A stretch of DNA of 64,000 nt from Chitinophaga sp. H8 (GTDB lineage Bacteria > Bacteroidota > Bacteroidia > Chitinophagales > Chitinophagaceae): the NCBI RefSeq assembly GCF_040567655.1, contig NZ_JBEXAC010000001.1:3472001-3536000 (forward strand). Direction: 5' to 3'. The notes beneath the pieces were generated by a model. It was not told the origin of the DNA, ran no database searches, and saw only the letters and a program-made list of their open reading frames with translations. Positions 1-7,560 of this stretch are shown piece after piece (position 1 is the stretch's first letter; the number at the start of each line of letters is the position of its first letter). A program made the translations under genes and the position numbers.

Positions 1-460
1 ATTGTTTTATCGTTGCATAATCCAGGTGATCCCAATGATCATGCGAAATAAACAATACATCTATCTGCGGCATATCTCCTGCCTGGTAATGATTTGCTCC
101 GGGAAAAGCCTTTACTGAGCCTCTGATAGGTGATGCATTACCACTGAAAACAGGATCTGTCAGCAACCGCTTCCCATCTACCTGGATAAAGTAAGAACTA
201 TGCCCAAACCAGACCAATACGTTTTCGTCCGGTTTTAAATTTTTCAGATCCGTTTCTACATATGGAATCGGCTCGTCAGGTGTTGTATGGGGATGCCTGC
301 CCAAAAAATCCCAGAGTACTCTCATCATGCTCGCCCCTTCTACCAATGCAGGTGTGGCTATCAGGTTCTGAAACTGCCTGTTCTTGTAATTGGAAAGCGT
401 ATTAAAATAAGCCTTCCGGTCAGCATCGGGGTACTGGCCATACTTTTTGCTGAAACTCAT
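1..460 (-). CDS. Metallo-beta-lactamase-fold hydrolase, 3' end cut by window edge
   Basis: The start ATG is at 458-460 and the frame stays open to the left edge, so only about 153 N-terminal residues are visible. They contain the metal-binding motif HDHWDHLD (HxHxDH), preceded by a strand of the type VLVWFGHSSYFIQVDGKRLL. This arrangement is typical of the UlaG / NAPE-PLD-like branch of metallo-beta-lactamase-fold hydrolases, which bind two metal ions and cleave phosphodiester or lactone bonds. No signal peptide is evident, so a cytoplasmic protein is likely. The ATG overlaps the stop codon of the upstream antiporter gene (TAATG), which implies translational coupling. The substrate cannot be inferred. 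Confidence 0.85.
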   Translation of the reverse strand, partial: MSFSKKYGQYPDADRKAYFNTLSNYKNRQFQNLIATPALVEGASMMRVLWDFLGRHPHTTPDEPIPYVETDLKNLKPDENVLVWFGHSSYFIQVDGKRLLTDPVFSGNASPIRGSVKAFPGANHYQAGDMPQIDVLFISHDHWDHLDYATIKQ

Positions 461-2034
461 TAACCCAGTTTTAGTTTTTCTTCTTCCAGATCAATCCGAT
501 GAAGAAATTTTCTTATAATCTCTTCATCAATCCGCTGCTCATTTTTATTCTTATGTAAAAGTAAATGGCGCTGCTTTTCTAAAATATCCTTGTAGATCAA
601 TTTAACATTTTCTGAAACAATGACGAGTTCATCCGCCTCCAGCTGGCCTTGCCATTGGCTGGCCAGCTTCTGCAAGAGCAGACTCCTTTCCAGCTCCGGC
701 TGATGATTTTGTGTTAAATGAAGCAATGATTCCCTGGCCAGCTCTTCTCCGAGCAGGTTTTCTGTTTCCTCTTCCGGCAGATGATCATTAAAATCAGGCA
801 GCTTTACTTTTTTGATAAGTATAGGCAGTGTTAATCCCTGCAATACCAGCGTTACCAGAATCACTACAAATGTAATGTACAGTACCAGATTACGATGGGG
901 AAAAGGGGTGCCATCAATCGCTACCGGAATAGATAATGCAGCTGCCAGTGAAACCACACCCCGCATCCCTGTCCACCCCATAATAAGTGGTGCTTTCATG
1001 CCCGGATTTCTATCTGCTACTGTTATGAAATAACTGGCAATCTTCGTTACAATTAATGCCCCAAAACCTGCAAGCATTCTGCCTAAAATCAACACCAGGG
1101 TAATTAACAACCCATATCCGGTGGCCTGATAAAAACTGATCCCTTCTGCTTTCAATCCCGAAACAATTTCTGGCAGGTCCAGTCCAATCAGCATAAATAC
1201 CAATCCATTCAATAAAAACACAAAACTTTCCCAGACATTCTCTCCTCGTAATCGTGAAGAACTACTTAAAAACCGGTATCTGTGATTGGACAAAAATAAT
1301 CCGCCCCCCACTACCGCCAGCACGCCGGAAGCATGCACGGCCTCTGCTCCAATATACATGACATAAGGAGTAACCAGGGTAAGAATAATATCCATATTGA
1401 CATCAGTAGGCAACCATTTATGCGCCTTCAAAAAGATCAATCCTATCAGTAACCCTATGCCCACACCTCCAATCACCATCCAGCCAAAGCTCAGGGCGGC
1501 CTCGTACCAGATAAATTGTCCGGTACCTACTGCAATCATGGCAAAGCGGAAAATAATAAGGGAGGAAGCATCATTCAGTAAGCTCTCCCCTTCCAGTATG
1601 GAAGACATTCTTTTGGGCACCTTCACAAATTTTAATATGGCACTTGCACTTACCGCATCAGGTGGAGAAACAATCCCGCCCAACACAAAACCTAATGCCA
1701 AAGAAAATCCTGGGATAAAAGAATTGGCTACCAGCGCCACGGATATAGCAGTCAGAAAAACTACAATAAAGGCAAAGCTGCCAATGATCCTTCGCCAATG
1801 CCAAAGCTCTTTCCAGGAATTTGCCCAGGCGGCTTCATACAATAGCGGAGGGAGGAATATTATAAAGATCAGTTCAGGGTCTATCTTCAGCGGCGGGATT
1901 CCTGGGATAAAACTGACTCCCAATCCTGCCAGCACTAATAATACAGGGTAAGCTACTTTAATCTTGTTGCCCAGCATGATCAATAATAATATCAGAACTA
2001 TCAGGGCCAAATAAAAGGGGAAATGTTCCAGCAT
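460..2034 (-). CDS. Na+/H+ antiporter, CPA1 (NhaP-like) family
   Basis: This 524-residue polytopic membrane protein should exchange Na+ (or K+) for protons across the inner membrane. About a dozen hydrophobic segments cover residues 5-410. Family motifs visible are SPPDA around residues 123-127, the ND pair at 154-155 in GESLLNDASSLI, and the conserved GWTGMRGVVSLAAALSIP segment. The last 100 or so residues are hydrophilic, charged and probably cytoplasmic, a regulatory tail common in this family. The stop overlaps the start of the metallo-beta-lactamase gene (TAATG). A palindromic operator-like sequence lies 140-190 bp upstream. Ion specificity cannot be read from the sequence. Confidence 0.9.
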   Translation of the reverse strand: MLEHFPFYLALIVLILLLIMLGNKIKVAYPVLLVLAGLGVSFIPGIPPLKIDPELIFIIFLPPLLYEAAWANSWKELWHWRRIIGSFAFIVVFLTAISVALVANSFIPGFSLALGFVLGGIVSPPDAVSASAILKFVKVPKRMSSILEGESLLNDASSLIIFRFAMIAVGTGQFIWYEAALSFGWMVIGGVGIGLLIGLIFLKAHKWLPTDVNMDIILTLVTPYVMYIGAEAVHASGVLAVVGGGLFLSNHRYRFLSSSSRLRGENVWESFVFLLNGLVFMLIGLDLPEIVSGLKAEGISFYQATGYGLLITLVLILGRMLAGFGALIVTKIASYFITVADRNPGMKAPLIMGWTGMRGVVSLAAALSIPVAIDGTPFPHRNLVLYITFVVILVTLVLQGLTLPILIKKVKLPDFNDHLPEEETENLLGEELARESLLHLTQNHQPELERSLLLQKLASQWQGQLEADELVIVSENVKLIYKDILEKQRHLLLHKNKNEQRIDEEIIRKFLHRIDLEEEKLKLG

Positions 2035-2166
2035 ATCAGACTTTGATTATTAAAGGTAGAAGTTTCACACTATTGATTCATCCGCAATTTTCAAATCTGT
2101 ATGCACAAATCCCCAGGTTACCATAGCTGGCTGCTGACCTCCCCATGCGAATTAAAATTTACGCAA

Positions 2167-2227
2167 CTTAATGAACCGGTTCAAATACCAGTTATTTAAA
2201 TGTAATACTTTTAATCGGTTCATTAAG
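2167..2227. promoter_or_regulatory. Operator-like inverted repeats upstream of the antiporter gene
   Basis: A perfect 12-bp inverted repeat, CTTAATGAACCG (2167-2178) and CGGTTCATTAAG (2216-2227), is separated by 37 bp. The left arm also forms part of a perfect palindrome, TGAACCGGTTCA (2172-2183). Together they give three copies of the half-site TGAACCG. Short perfect palindromes of this kind are typical of TetR or MarR-type operators. No such regulator lies within the window. The position fits control of the antiporter/hydrolase pair transcribed leftward, but it could also belong to the 3' end of the neighbouring hydrolase gene. Confidence 0.5.
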
Positions 2228-2270
2228 CAGTGCAAATTGTATGCAGGTTGCTGATCTATACCGGTCAATA

Positions 2271-3194
2271 TCACAGGTGTTCCCGGAAGAAAGGAATGGC
2301 TTTTTCCAGTGCCTGGGATACTGCCTCAGGCTTATCATATAGATCATAGTGGGATTGACCTTTTACTGCCAACAATTCCTTCTTTTCAGATTTTGCCCGG
2401 CGAACGATTTCAAAACCATCTCTGTAAGCCCCGAAACCTCCGGGCTTGTCACCTACTACTACCAGTATAGGCTGTGTTAACAATACTTCGGCCAGATGAA
2501 AGGCATCCCACCCCAAACCTGTACTTAAGCGGGAAAACAATACACTGGTGGCACCATTTGGCTGTCGCCCCCTTGGTGTTTTGTAGTAATCTGTTGCTTC
2601 CAGCACATCAATATCTTCAATACCTGCCTTTTTACCATCTTCCACGGATGCCGGCAACATATTATTCACAAATAATGCAGCGCCCCGGGCCTCGGCGGTG
2701 CGTTGTTTGGCTACAGCCTCCAGACTTTCAACCGGTGTACCTCCTGCAAAACCATCACGTAATAAACGTCCGAAGTTTACACCCGTAATAGATACCACTG
2801 CTTTAAGACGTCTTTCGGTCATAGCTGCATTCAAAGCATAAGCCCCACCGCCGCAAATGCCAAGTATGCCTATACGGTTTTCCTCAACATAGGGTAGTGT
2901 CACTAAATAATCAACAGCACAACGGATGTCTTCTACACGTTCATAGGGGTCTTCAATAAATCTTGGCTCACCACCGCTTTCTCCCTGGAAAGCAGCATCA
3001 ATGGCAAGCACCACAAATCCTGCTGCCGCTAATGCTTTGCCATAAACATTGCTGGAAGTCTGTTCCTTACAACTGCCAATAGGATGTATACTGATAATAG
3101 CCGGATAGGTTTTCTTTTCATCAAAATTGTCGGGGAAAAGAAGTAGCCCCGCATTTTCCCAGACCCTGTTCTTAAATGTTATTGCTTGTGACAT
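2271..3194 (-). CDS. Alpha/beta hydrolase, dienelactone-hydrolase-like (second of a tandem pair)
   Basis: This 307-residue protein has the alpha/beta-hydrolase fold. The nucleophile elbow reads GICGGG, placing a cysteine at residue 114 where most esterases have serine, as in dienelactone hydrolases. The likely catalytic His282 lies in GQSHYDLYD and the acid in VVVGDKPGG. An HPIGS segment near residue 38 can form the oxyanion hole. No signal peptide is seen. It is a paralogue of the gene 26 bp upstream (3221-4141), with the same order of motifs, and the two form an operon. Its natural ester or lactone substrate is unknown. Confidence 0.85.
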   Translation of the reverse strand: MSQAITFKNRVWENAGLLLFPDNFDEKKTYPAIISIHPIGSCKEQTSSNVYGKALAAAGFVVLAIDAAFQGESGGEPRFIEDPYERVEDIRCAVDYLVTLPYVEENRIGILGICGGGAYALNAAMTERRLKAVVSITGVNFGRLLRDGFAGGTPVESLEAVAKQRTAEARGAALFVNNMLPASVEDGKKAGIEDIDVLEATDYYKTPRGRQPNGATSVLFSRLSTGLGWDAFHLAEVLLTQPILVVVGDKPGGFGAYRDGFEIVRRAKSEKKELLAVKGQSHYDLYDKPEAVSQALEKAIPFFREHL

Positions 3195-3220
3195 AATTAC
3201 TGATTTTTATAAAAACGTGA

Positions 3221-4141
3221 TTAAATATTTTTTTGAAAGAAAGGGGCCAATACTGCTACCGCTTCGGCTACATATTGAGGGCCATCATACAATGACATGT
3301 GGTTTGCGCCGGCTACAATATGCATTTGCTTATCCTTGCTGGCTGCACGGTTTATTAAGTCATCGCTCATCCATTTGCTGCCGGCATTACTTCCTGCTAC
3401 CGCTAGTAACGGCTGCACCAAGAACGCTTCTGCCTTATTGTAAGCATCATAAGAAATAAGCTGTGAAAGACTCCTTGCCGTAGCAAAACCCGGAGCAGTA
3501 GGATATTGACAGCGATCGGTATGATAATATTCCCATGCTTCTGCCAGTTCTGCGTTAGGTGCATCCTCTTTCTTTAATGGTGCTAAAGGGATTGTGGCAA
3601 TGGCGGCGCCGCCCGCATCATTCGTTCTTGCACTGGCACCTGCTATCAGATAAGGAAGGGCATCCGCATCTTTTACATTGTTTTCCCAGCCATTACGGAA
3701 CATGGCGCCAATATTAACAGCGCTTACTGTTCCCACTGCTTTAATACGATGATCATTAATGGCGGCATTTGCGGTATAACCTGCGCCTGCACAGATACCC
3801 ATGGCACCAATTCTCTCCGCATCAATGTAAGGTAACGTGGTCAGATAATCGATAACTGCACTTACATCTTCTGTTCTGATATATGGATTTTCCAACTGAC
3901 GGGGTGCTCCTGTACTTTCCCCCTGATAGGAGGCATCGTAAGCAATCGTTACAAAACCTTTTTCGGCCAGGTGCTGTGCATATAAACCAGCAGTTTGCTC
4001 TTTTACGCCACCACCTGGATGGCTTACCACAATAACCGGATATTGTTGCTCCTCCCGAAATCCTTGGGGGAAATTAATGACAGCCGACATCGTAATGCTG
4101 CTGTTATTACTGTTCCTGAAATTCACTTTTTGCTGTGACAT
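3221..4141 (-). CDS. Alpha/beta hydrolase, dienelactone-hydrolase-like (first of a tandem pair)
   Basis: The 306-residue protein has the nucleophile elbow GICAGAG (Cys117), an oxyanion-hole HPGGG motif near residue 41 and a candidate catalytic His281 in GANHMSLYDGP. It clearly arose by duplication with its downstream neighbour: ENPYIRTEDV here matches EDPYERVEDI there, and both share the GES motif after an A-Y/F-Q strand. It is the first gene of a two-gene operon. A TACCTTTG promoter (4181-4188) and an AraC-type operator (4209-4250) precede it. The divergence between copies suggests different substrate ranges. Confidence 0.85.
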   Translation of the reverse strand: MSQQKVNFRNSNNSSITMSAVINFPQGFREEQQYPVIVVSHPGGGVKEQTAGLYAQHLAEKGFVTIAYDASYQGESTGAPRQLENPYIRTEDVSAVIDYLTTLPYIDAERIGAMGICAGAGYTANAAINDHRIKAVGTVSAVNIGAMFRNGWENNVKDADALPYLIAGASARTNDAGGAAIATIPLAPLKKEDAPNAELAEAWEYYHTDRCQYPTAPGFATARSLSQLISYDAYNKAEAFLVQPLLAVAGSNAGSKWMSDDLINRAASKDKQMHIVAGANHMSLYDGPQYVAEAVAVLAPFFQKNI

Positions 4142-4180
4142 GATTATTAACTTTTAAACTGTTTGTATAATTGATTTATA

Positions 4181-4188
4181 CAAAGGTA
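4181..4188 (-). promoter_or_regulatory. Bacteroidota -7 box for the hydrolase operon
   Basis: Read on the minus strand, the sequence is TACCTTTG, a full match to the Bacteroidota housekeeping -7 consensus TAnnTTTG. No -33 TTTG box is found at the normal distance. Instead the proximal AraC half-site ends 20 bp upstream, as expected for an activator-dependent promoter. Confidence 0.6.
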
Positions 4189-4208
4189 AAAGCAGTCATC
4201 GCCACGAT

Positions 4209-4250
4209 TCGTAGACACTTTACGCTAAAACGGATACATTTTACTGATTT
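4209..4250 (-). promoter_or_regulatory. AraC-type operator upstream of the hydrolase operon
   Basis: A half-site ACGGATACAT lies at 4230-4239. A degenerate copy (TCGTAGACAC, 6 of 10 matching) lies exactly 21 bp away at 4209-4218. The 23 bp at 4228-4250 are identical to 5296-5318 upstream of the AraC gene itself. AraC-family proteins bind such direct repeats about two helical turns apart. Confidence 0.65.
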
Positions 4251-4303
4251 TCTCTTTTAACCAAAGGACCGGAAGTATTGCCGGATTTTCAGGTGCTTGT
4301 TAC

Positions 4304-4333
4304 AAACAAAAAAAGCAACCTACTGGTTGCTTT
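4304..4333 (-). terminator. Rho-independent terminator after the AraC gene
   Basis: The perfect 9-bp stem AAAGCAACC (4312-4320) / GGTTGCTTT (4325-4333) has a four-base loop. On the minus strand it is followed by a run of seven T. It lies 27 bp beyond the stop of the AraC gene. Confidence 0.8.
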
Positions 4334-4359
4334 CAGATATCCTGCCGCAGATACCGGCA

Positions 4360-5226
4360 TTACTGGTTACGGAATACTTTAGGTGCAAGGCCCGTCTTTT
4401 TGCGGAAAAAACGTGCAAAATAATTAGGATAATCAAAGCCAAGGCTATAGGATATTTCACTAACAGATAAAGAGGTATTTCTTAATTTATCTTTGGCCAT
4501 CCGGATTACAAAATCCTGAATATGATCAATAGGAGATTCCCCTGTGAAATGTTTGATCAGATCTCCAAAATAGTTCGGAGATAAATTAGCCTTTTGCGCA
4601 AAAAAGGCAACAGAAGGCAGCCCGGCTACCTCCTCACTTTTACTGAAATAGTTTTCCAGATTTTTATAAAAATCAGTTATCACCTTATGATAAATTTTAC
4701 TCCTGGTATCAAACTGCCGGTCATAAAAAATCTGGGCATAGGATAATATCAATCCCACATAAGAGAGGATCACCTCCTTTGAATAAAATTCTTTTTGATA
4801 CTCATCATACGCCTTCCGGTAAAGATCCCAAAGAATCGCTTCTTCTGCTCTGGTAAGAAAAAGGGCCTCATGATTATTATAATGCATAAAGCTATAATCC
4901 TTTGCATATTTCTTCAGGAGCTTACCACTCACCAATATGCAGTAACCGGCAACCGGCAGTGTAATATCCCAGTCCAGTGAATTGTGCGGACAGTCCACAT
5001 ACATATAGGAAGCATCAGACTGATCTTCCAACAAATCATAGGTAACGATCTTGTTATCAAAAGGTGGTTTGATGGCCAGCAAATAAAAATCTATCGTAAT
5101 AGGCGCCGACTTCAGCAACATATCATCTCTTCCTTCGAAATTGGCGATATGCAAATCTTCATTTTTAATATCCCCGATGTTCAGATACTTCGTAAACTCA
5201 TGTATGTTCAGTATGCGCTTTTCCAT
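4360..5226 (-). CDS. AraC-family transcriptional regulator
   Basis: The 288-residue regulator has an N-terminal ligand or dimerisation region (about 1-170) and a C-terminal double helix-turn-helix AraC domain (about 188-286). The signature segment SVSEISYSLGFDYPNYFARFFRKKTGLAPKVFR is clear. It belongs to the Bacteroidota AraC group with a cupin-like, poorly conserved sensing part. It lies directly upstream of the two tandem hydrolases and shares a 23-bp operator sequence with their promoter. It therefore probably controls both itself and the hydrolases in response to an unidentified small molecule. Confidence 0.9.
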   Translation of the reverse strand: MEKRILNIHEFTKYLNIGDIKNEDLHIANFEGRDDMLLKSAPITIDFYLLAIKPPFDNKIVTYDLLEDQSDASYMYVDCPHNSLDWDITLPVAGYCILVSGKLLKKYAKDYSFMHYNNHEALFLTRAEEAILWDLYRKAYDEYQKEFYSKEVILSYVGLILSYAQIFYDRQFDTRSKIYHKVITDFYKNLENYFSKSEEVAGLPSVAFFAQKANLSPNYFGDLIKHFTGESPIDHIQDFVIRMAKDKLRNTSLSVSEISYSLGFDYPNYFARFFRKKTGLAPKVFRNQ

Positions 5227-5249
5227 TTTATGAGAGGTCCGGTGTTATG

Positions 5250-5257
5250 CAAAATTA
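5250..5257 (-). promoter_or_regulatory. Bacteroidota -7 box for the AraC gene
   Basis: On the minus strand the sequence is TAATTTTG, a full match to TAnnTTTG, 24 bp from the start codon. The gap to the nearest ACGGATACAT half-site is 19 bp, nearly the same as at the hydrolase promoter (20 bp). Confidence 0.6.
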
Positions 5258-5276
5258 AAAGTTAAGCAGATAGCAG

Positions 5277-5318
5277 ACGGATACATATCATCTGTAAACG
5301 GATACATTTTACTGATTT
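5277..5318 (-). promoter_or_regulatory. AraC-type operator upstream of the AraC gene (autoregulation)
   Basis: Two perfect copies of ACGGATACAT lie at 5277-5286 and 5298-5307, exactly 21 bp apart. The second copy is embedded in the 23-bp sequence also found at 4228-4250. This is the expected architecture for an AraC dimer. Confidence 0.65.
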
Positions 5319-5372
5319 ATCATGAATAATAAGGGTAACTAAAATTAACGGCTCCCCCTGCCCCAAAAAGAA

Positions 5373-5403
5373 AGAGGTTGTAAATCAAAGACTTACAACC
5401 TCT
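5373..5403 (-). terminator. Terminator after lepB
   Basis: An 11-bp perfect stem, AGAGGTTGTAA (5373-5383) / TTACAACCTCT (5393-5403), is followed on the minus strand by the T-rich TTCTTTTT. It lies 34 bp past the lepB stop codon. Confidence 0.75.
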
Positions 5404-5436
5404 CAAGCAGTTATCTGTTAAAATTACAGGAATAGC

Positions 5437-6618
5437 TTATTTAATAGACTTAAACAGGCGGCTCCAGCGGATACTGCCCTTACCATAGCTCATCCAGATA
5501 AGCCAGGCCTTTCCTACCACATGATCTTCCGGTACAAATCCCCAGAAGCGGGAATCCAGGGAATTATCCCGGTTATCCCCCATCATCCAGTAATAATTCA
5601 TCTTAAAGGTATAGCTGTCGGTAGGCTTGCCATTAATTACAAACTGCCCGTTTTTCTTTTCCAGGGTATTTTCTTCATACACCCGGATAATACGATCATA
5701 GATTGCAATATTGGCATCGTTCAGCTTCACGGTAGCTCCTTTTTTAGGAATGTACAGTGGTCCGAAATTGCTTTCTGTCCATTTGTAATTAGCAGTATCA
5801 TGCGGAAACACATCCATGATGGCTTGTTCCGGATTTACATAAGGTTCTATGCTCTGGATCACCGGGAAAGATTTCAGGCTTTCCACATTGGCAGGTGTCA
5901 GATTGTATTTAAACCGCTCTCCATCAGATCCTTCCGGACTTGGGTTGATGTCCAGCTCTTCCAGACGGGAAGGATTCAATGGATCCCCATTGGTTTTTAC
6001 CAGGTAATTCCGCTCACTTTCAGGTGGAATGGGGGCCTGTTTACCATTTACAAATACCACTCCGTTTACAATGGACAGGGTATCTCCGGATTCAGCCACA
6101 CAGCGTTTAATATAGTTTTCCCGTTTATCTACCGGACGGGAAGTAACCTGAAACTGACTCCAAACAGCATCCCTGCCATAATTACGTACCAGTGCATAAT
6201 AACTTTGCTCCTGATGTTCCAACGCTACGGTATCACCTTCGGGGAAGTTAAATACCACCACATCATTACGTTTCACTTCCGTAAAGCCGGGCAAACGCTT
6301 GTAAGGCCAGTGTACCGCTTCGGAATAGGCTTTACTGTATTGCGTTAATGGCATGGTATGATGTGTAAATGGAATGGCCAGCGGAGTATTAGGGATACGT
6401 GGCCCGTAACTGATTTTGCTCACAAACAGGAAATCATTTACCAGTAAGGTTTTTTCCATGGAAGGAGTTGGAATCGTATACGCCTCAAAGATAAAGGTCC
6501 GGATCAATGTAGCCGCGATAATGGCAAATATACCGGCATCCAGCCACTCACGTAAGACAGATTTCTTCTTCTTCGGTTGATTACCATCTTTATCCTTTTT
6601 CCAAAATGCCAGGTTCAT
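5437..6618 (-). CDS. lepB: Signal peptidase I
   Basis: This 393-residue membrane-anchored serine protease removes signal peptides from exported proteins at the periplasmic face of the inner membrane. A single N-terminal membrane segment spans about residues 28-47. It is followed by the catalytic-serine box YTIPTPSMEKTLL (Ser53) and the lysine box ENYIKRCVAESGD (Lys171). The C-terminal signature GDNRDNSLDSRFWGFVP is present. It is longer than the E. coli enzyme (324 residues) because of insertions between the boxes, as is usual in Bacteroidota. It has its own promoter (TATATTTG at 6649-6656) and terminator. Confidence 0.95.
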   Translation of the reverse strand: MNLAFWKKDKDGNQPKKKKSVLREWLDAGIFAIIAATLIRTFIFEAYTIPTPSMEKTLLVNDFLFVSKISYGPRIPNTPLAIPFTHHTMPLTQYSKAYSEAVHWPYKRLPGFTEVKRNDVVVFNFPEGDTVALEHQEQSYYALVRNYGRDAVWSQFQVTSRPVDKRENYIKRCVAESGDTLSIVNGVVFVNGKQAPIPPESERNYLVKTNGDPLNPSRLEELDINPSPEGSDGERFKYNLTPANVESLKSFPVIQSIEPYVNPEQAIMDVFPHDTANYKWTESNFGPLYIPKKGATVKLNDANIAIYDRIIRVYEENTLEKKNGQFVINGKPTDSYTFKMNYYWMMGDNRDNSLDSRFWGFVPEDHVVGKAWLIWMSYGKGSIRWSRLFKSIK

Positions 6619-6648
6619 TCAGTTATGTTTATTGATATTTTAAAAGAA

Positions 6649-6656
6649 CAAATATA
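6649..6656 (-). promoter_or_regulatory. Probable lepB -7 box
   Basis: On the minus strand TATATTTG matches TAnnTTTG exactly and lies 31 bp upstream of the lepB ATG. The -33 region is weak (a TTAG about 18 bp upstream). Confidence 0.45.
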
Positions 6657-6854
6657 ATATTATGTATTATGCTACCTAACTTTACGTAGCAAAAGTTTTC
6701 TTAAATCTGGCCACCAACGTTAAAATGGCTGCTTTTGTTGCGGTTGTATCCTGTATACCCGAACATTTTCACGATTAAAGATATTGAAAATTTTACGGAT
6801 CAGCTGGCTGGCCATCTCCCATACTATTAATTGCCTTTCAGACAAAAAAGCCTG

Positions 6855-7523
6855 CTATGGCGCCTCCTTATCTTTATCTTGCAACACCTGCTGAAGTATC
6901 TTATTAATGGCTTCGGCACGGTTTAGTACCATAAAATGTCCACCATCGGGAATAATATGGGTAGGGGTAAGCAGTTTTATCGGGAAAGGAAAGTCCTTTG
7001 CACCGTGGATATGCACCAGATTTGGCGGCACCTCTTCATTCTCCCAATGTAATATTGTATTTACTGCCCAGCGCAGATAACCGTAGTCTTTCTTTTGCAG
7101 GTATTCGTTGACCAGCTCCAGCTCTTCCTCCGTTTCTATGTTCAGGAACCGTTTTACGATTAATGTCCGCCGGCTATATAGGATGCTGTCCGGCAGGTGG
7201 TGCAGCCCCAGTATTTTCACCCATTTGTAATAAGGCGGCTTTTCACGGGTATATTTAATGCTGGACAACAGGATGACCTGTGCTACCGGTATCAGCTTGG
7301 CTATTTCCAGGCTCATAACACCCCCAAAGGATACCCCCAGCAGCGTCACCGGCCCTTCCTGTATGCCTGCCGCCATGCGGCTGGCATAATCCCGTAATGG
7401 TTCATTCGGTATGGGAGCCAGCCATGGCAGGTAGTGCACCTGGTAATTGTCCGGGAACTTCAGGTTCCGGAAAATCCGTTCATCCGCCCCCAGGCCACTG
7501 ATCAGGTACAAATGCCTGGTCAT
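6855..7523 (-). CDS. Small alpha/beta hydrolase
   Basis: The 222-residue alpha/beta-hydrolase opens with LYLISGLGADERIF, where GLGADE can supply the oxyanion hole. It has the nucleophile elbow GVSFGG (Ser near residue 65) and a C-terminal HG-type segment IIPDGGHFMVLNRAEAINK carrying the catalytic His. There is no signal peptide. It follows the response-regulator gene on the same strand with a 37-bp gap, so the two may be co-transcribed. Esterase or thioesterase activity is likely; the substrate is unknown. After its TAG stop the same frame stays open for 42 codons before a TAA at 6720-6722. Confidence 0.8.
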   Translation of the reverse strand: MTRHLYLISGLGADERIFRNLKFPDNYQVHYLPWLAPIPNEPLRDYASRMAAGIQEGPVTLLGVSFGGVMSLEIAKLIPVAQVILLSSIKYTREKPPYYKWVKILGLHHLPDSILYSRRTLIVKRFLNIETEEELELVNEYLQKKDYGYLRWAVNTILHWENEEVPPNLVHIHGAKDFPFPIKLLTPTHIIPDGGHFMVLNRAEAINKILQQVLQDKDKEAP

Positions 7524-7560
7524 AAGCCTGCCGATTTTTGAATTTCACATTGCCCCATCA

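Noticed and set aside
812..1951. Several open frames on the opposite strand of the antiporter gene
   Set aside because: They are shadows of the coding frame: composition mirrors the antiporter and no start signal or homology is seen.
6720..6815. Small frame of 31 codons (MASQLIRKIFNIFNRENV) between lepB and the small hydrolase
   Set aside because: It is in the same frame as the hydrolase beyond its TAG stop. It is short, has no promoter and has another 16 open codons after its TAA, so it looks like untranslated leftover. A read-through of the TAG cannot be excluded but has no support.
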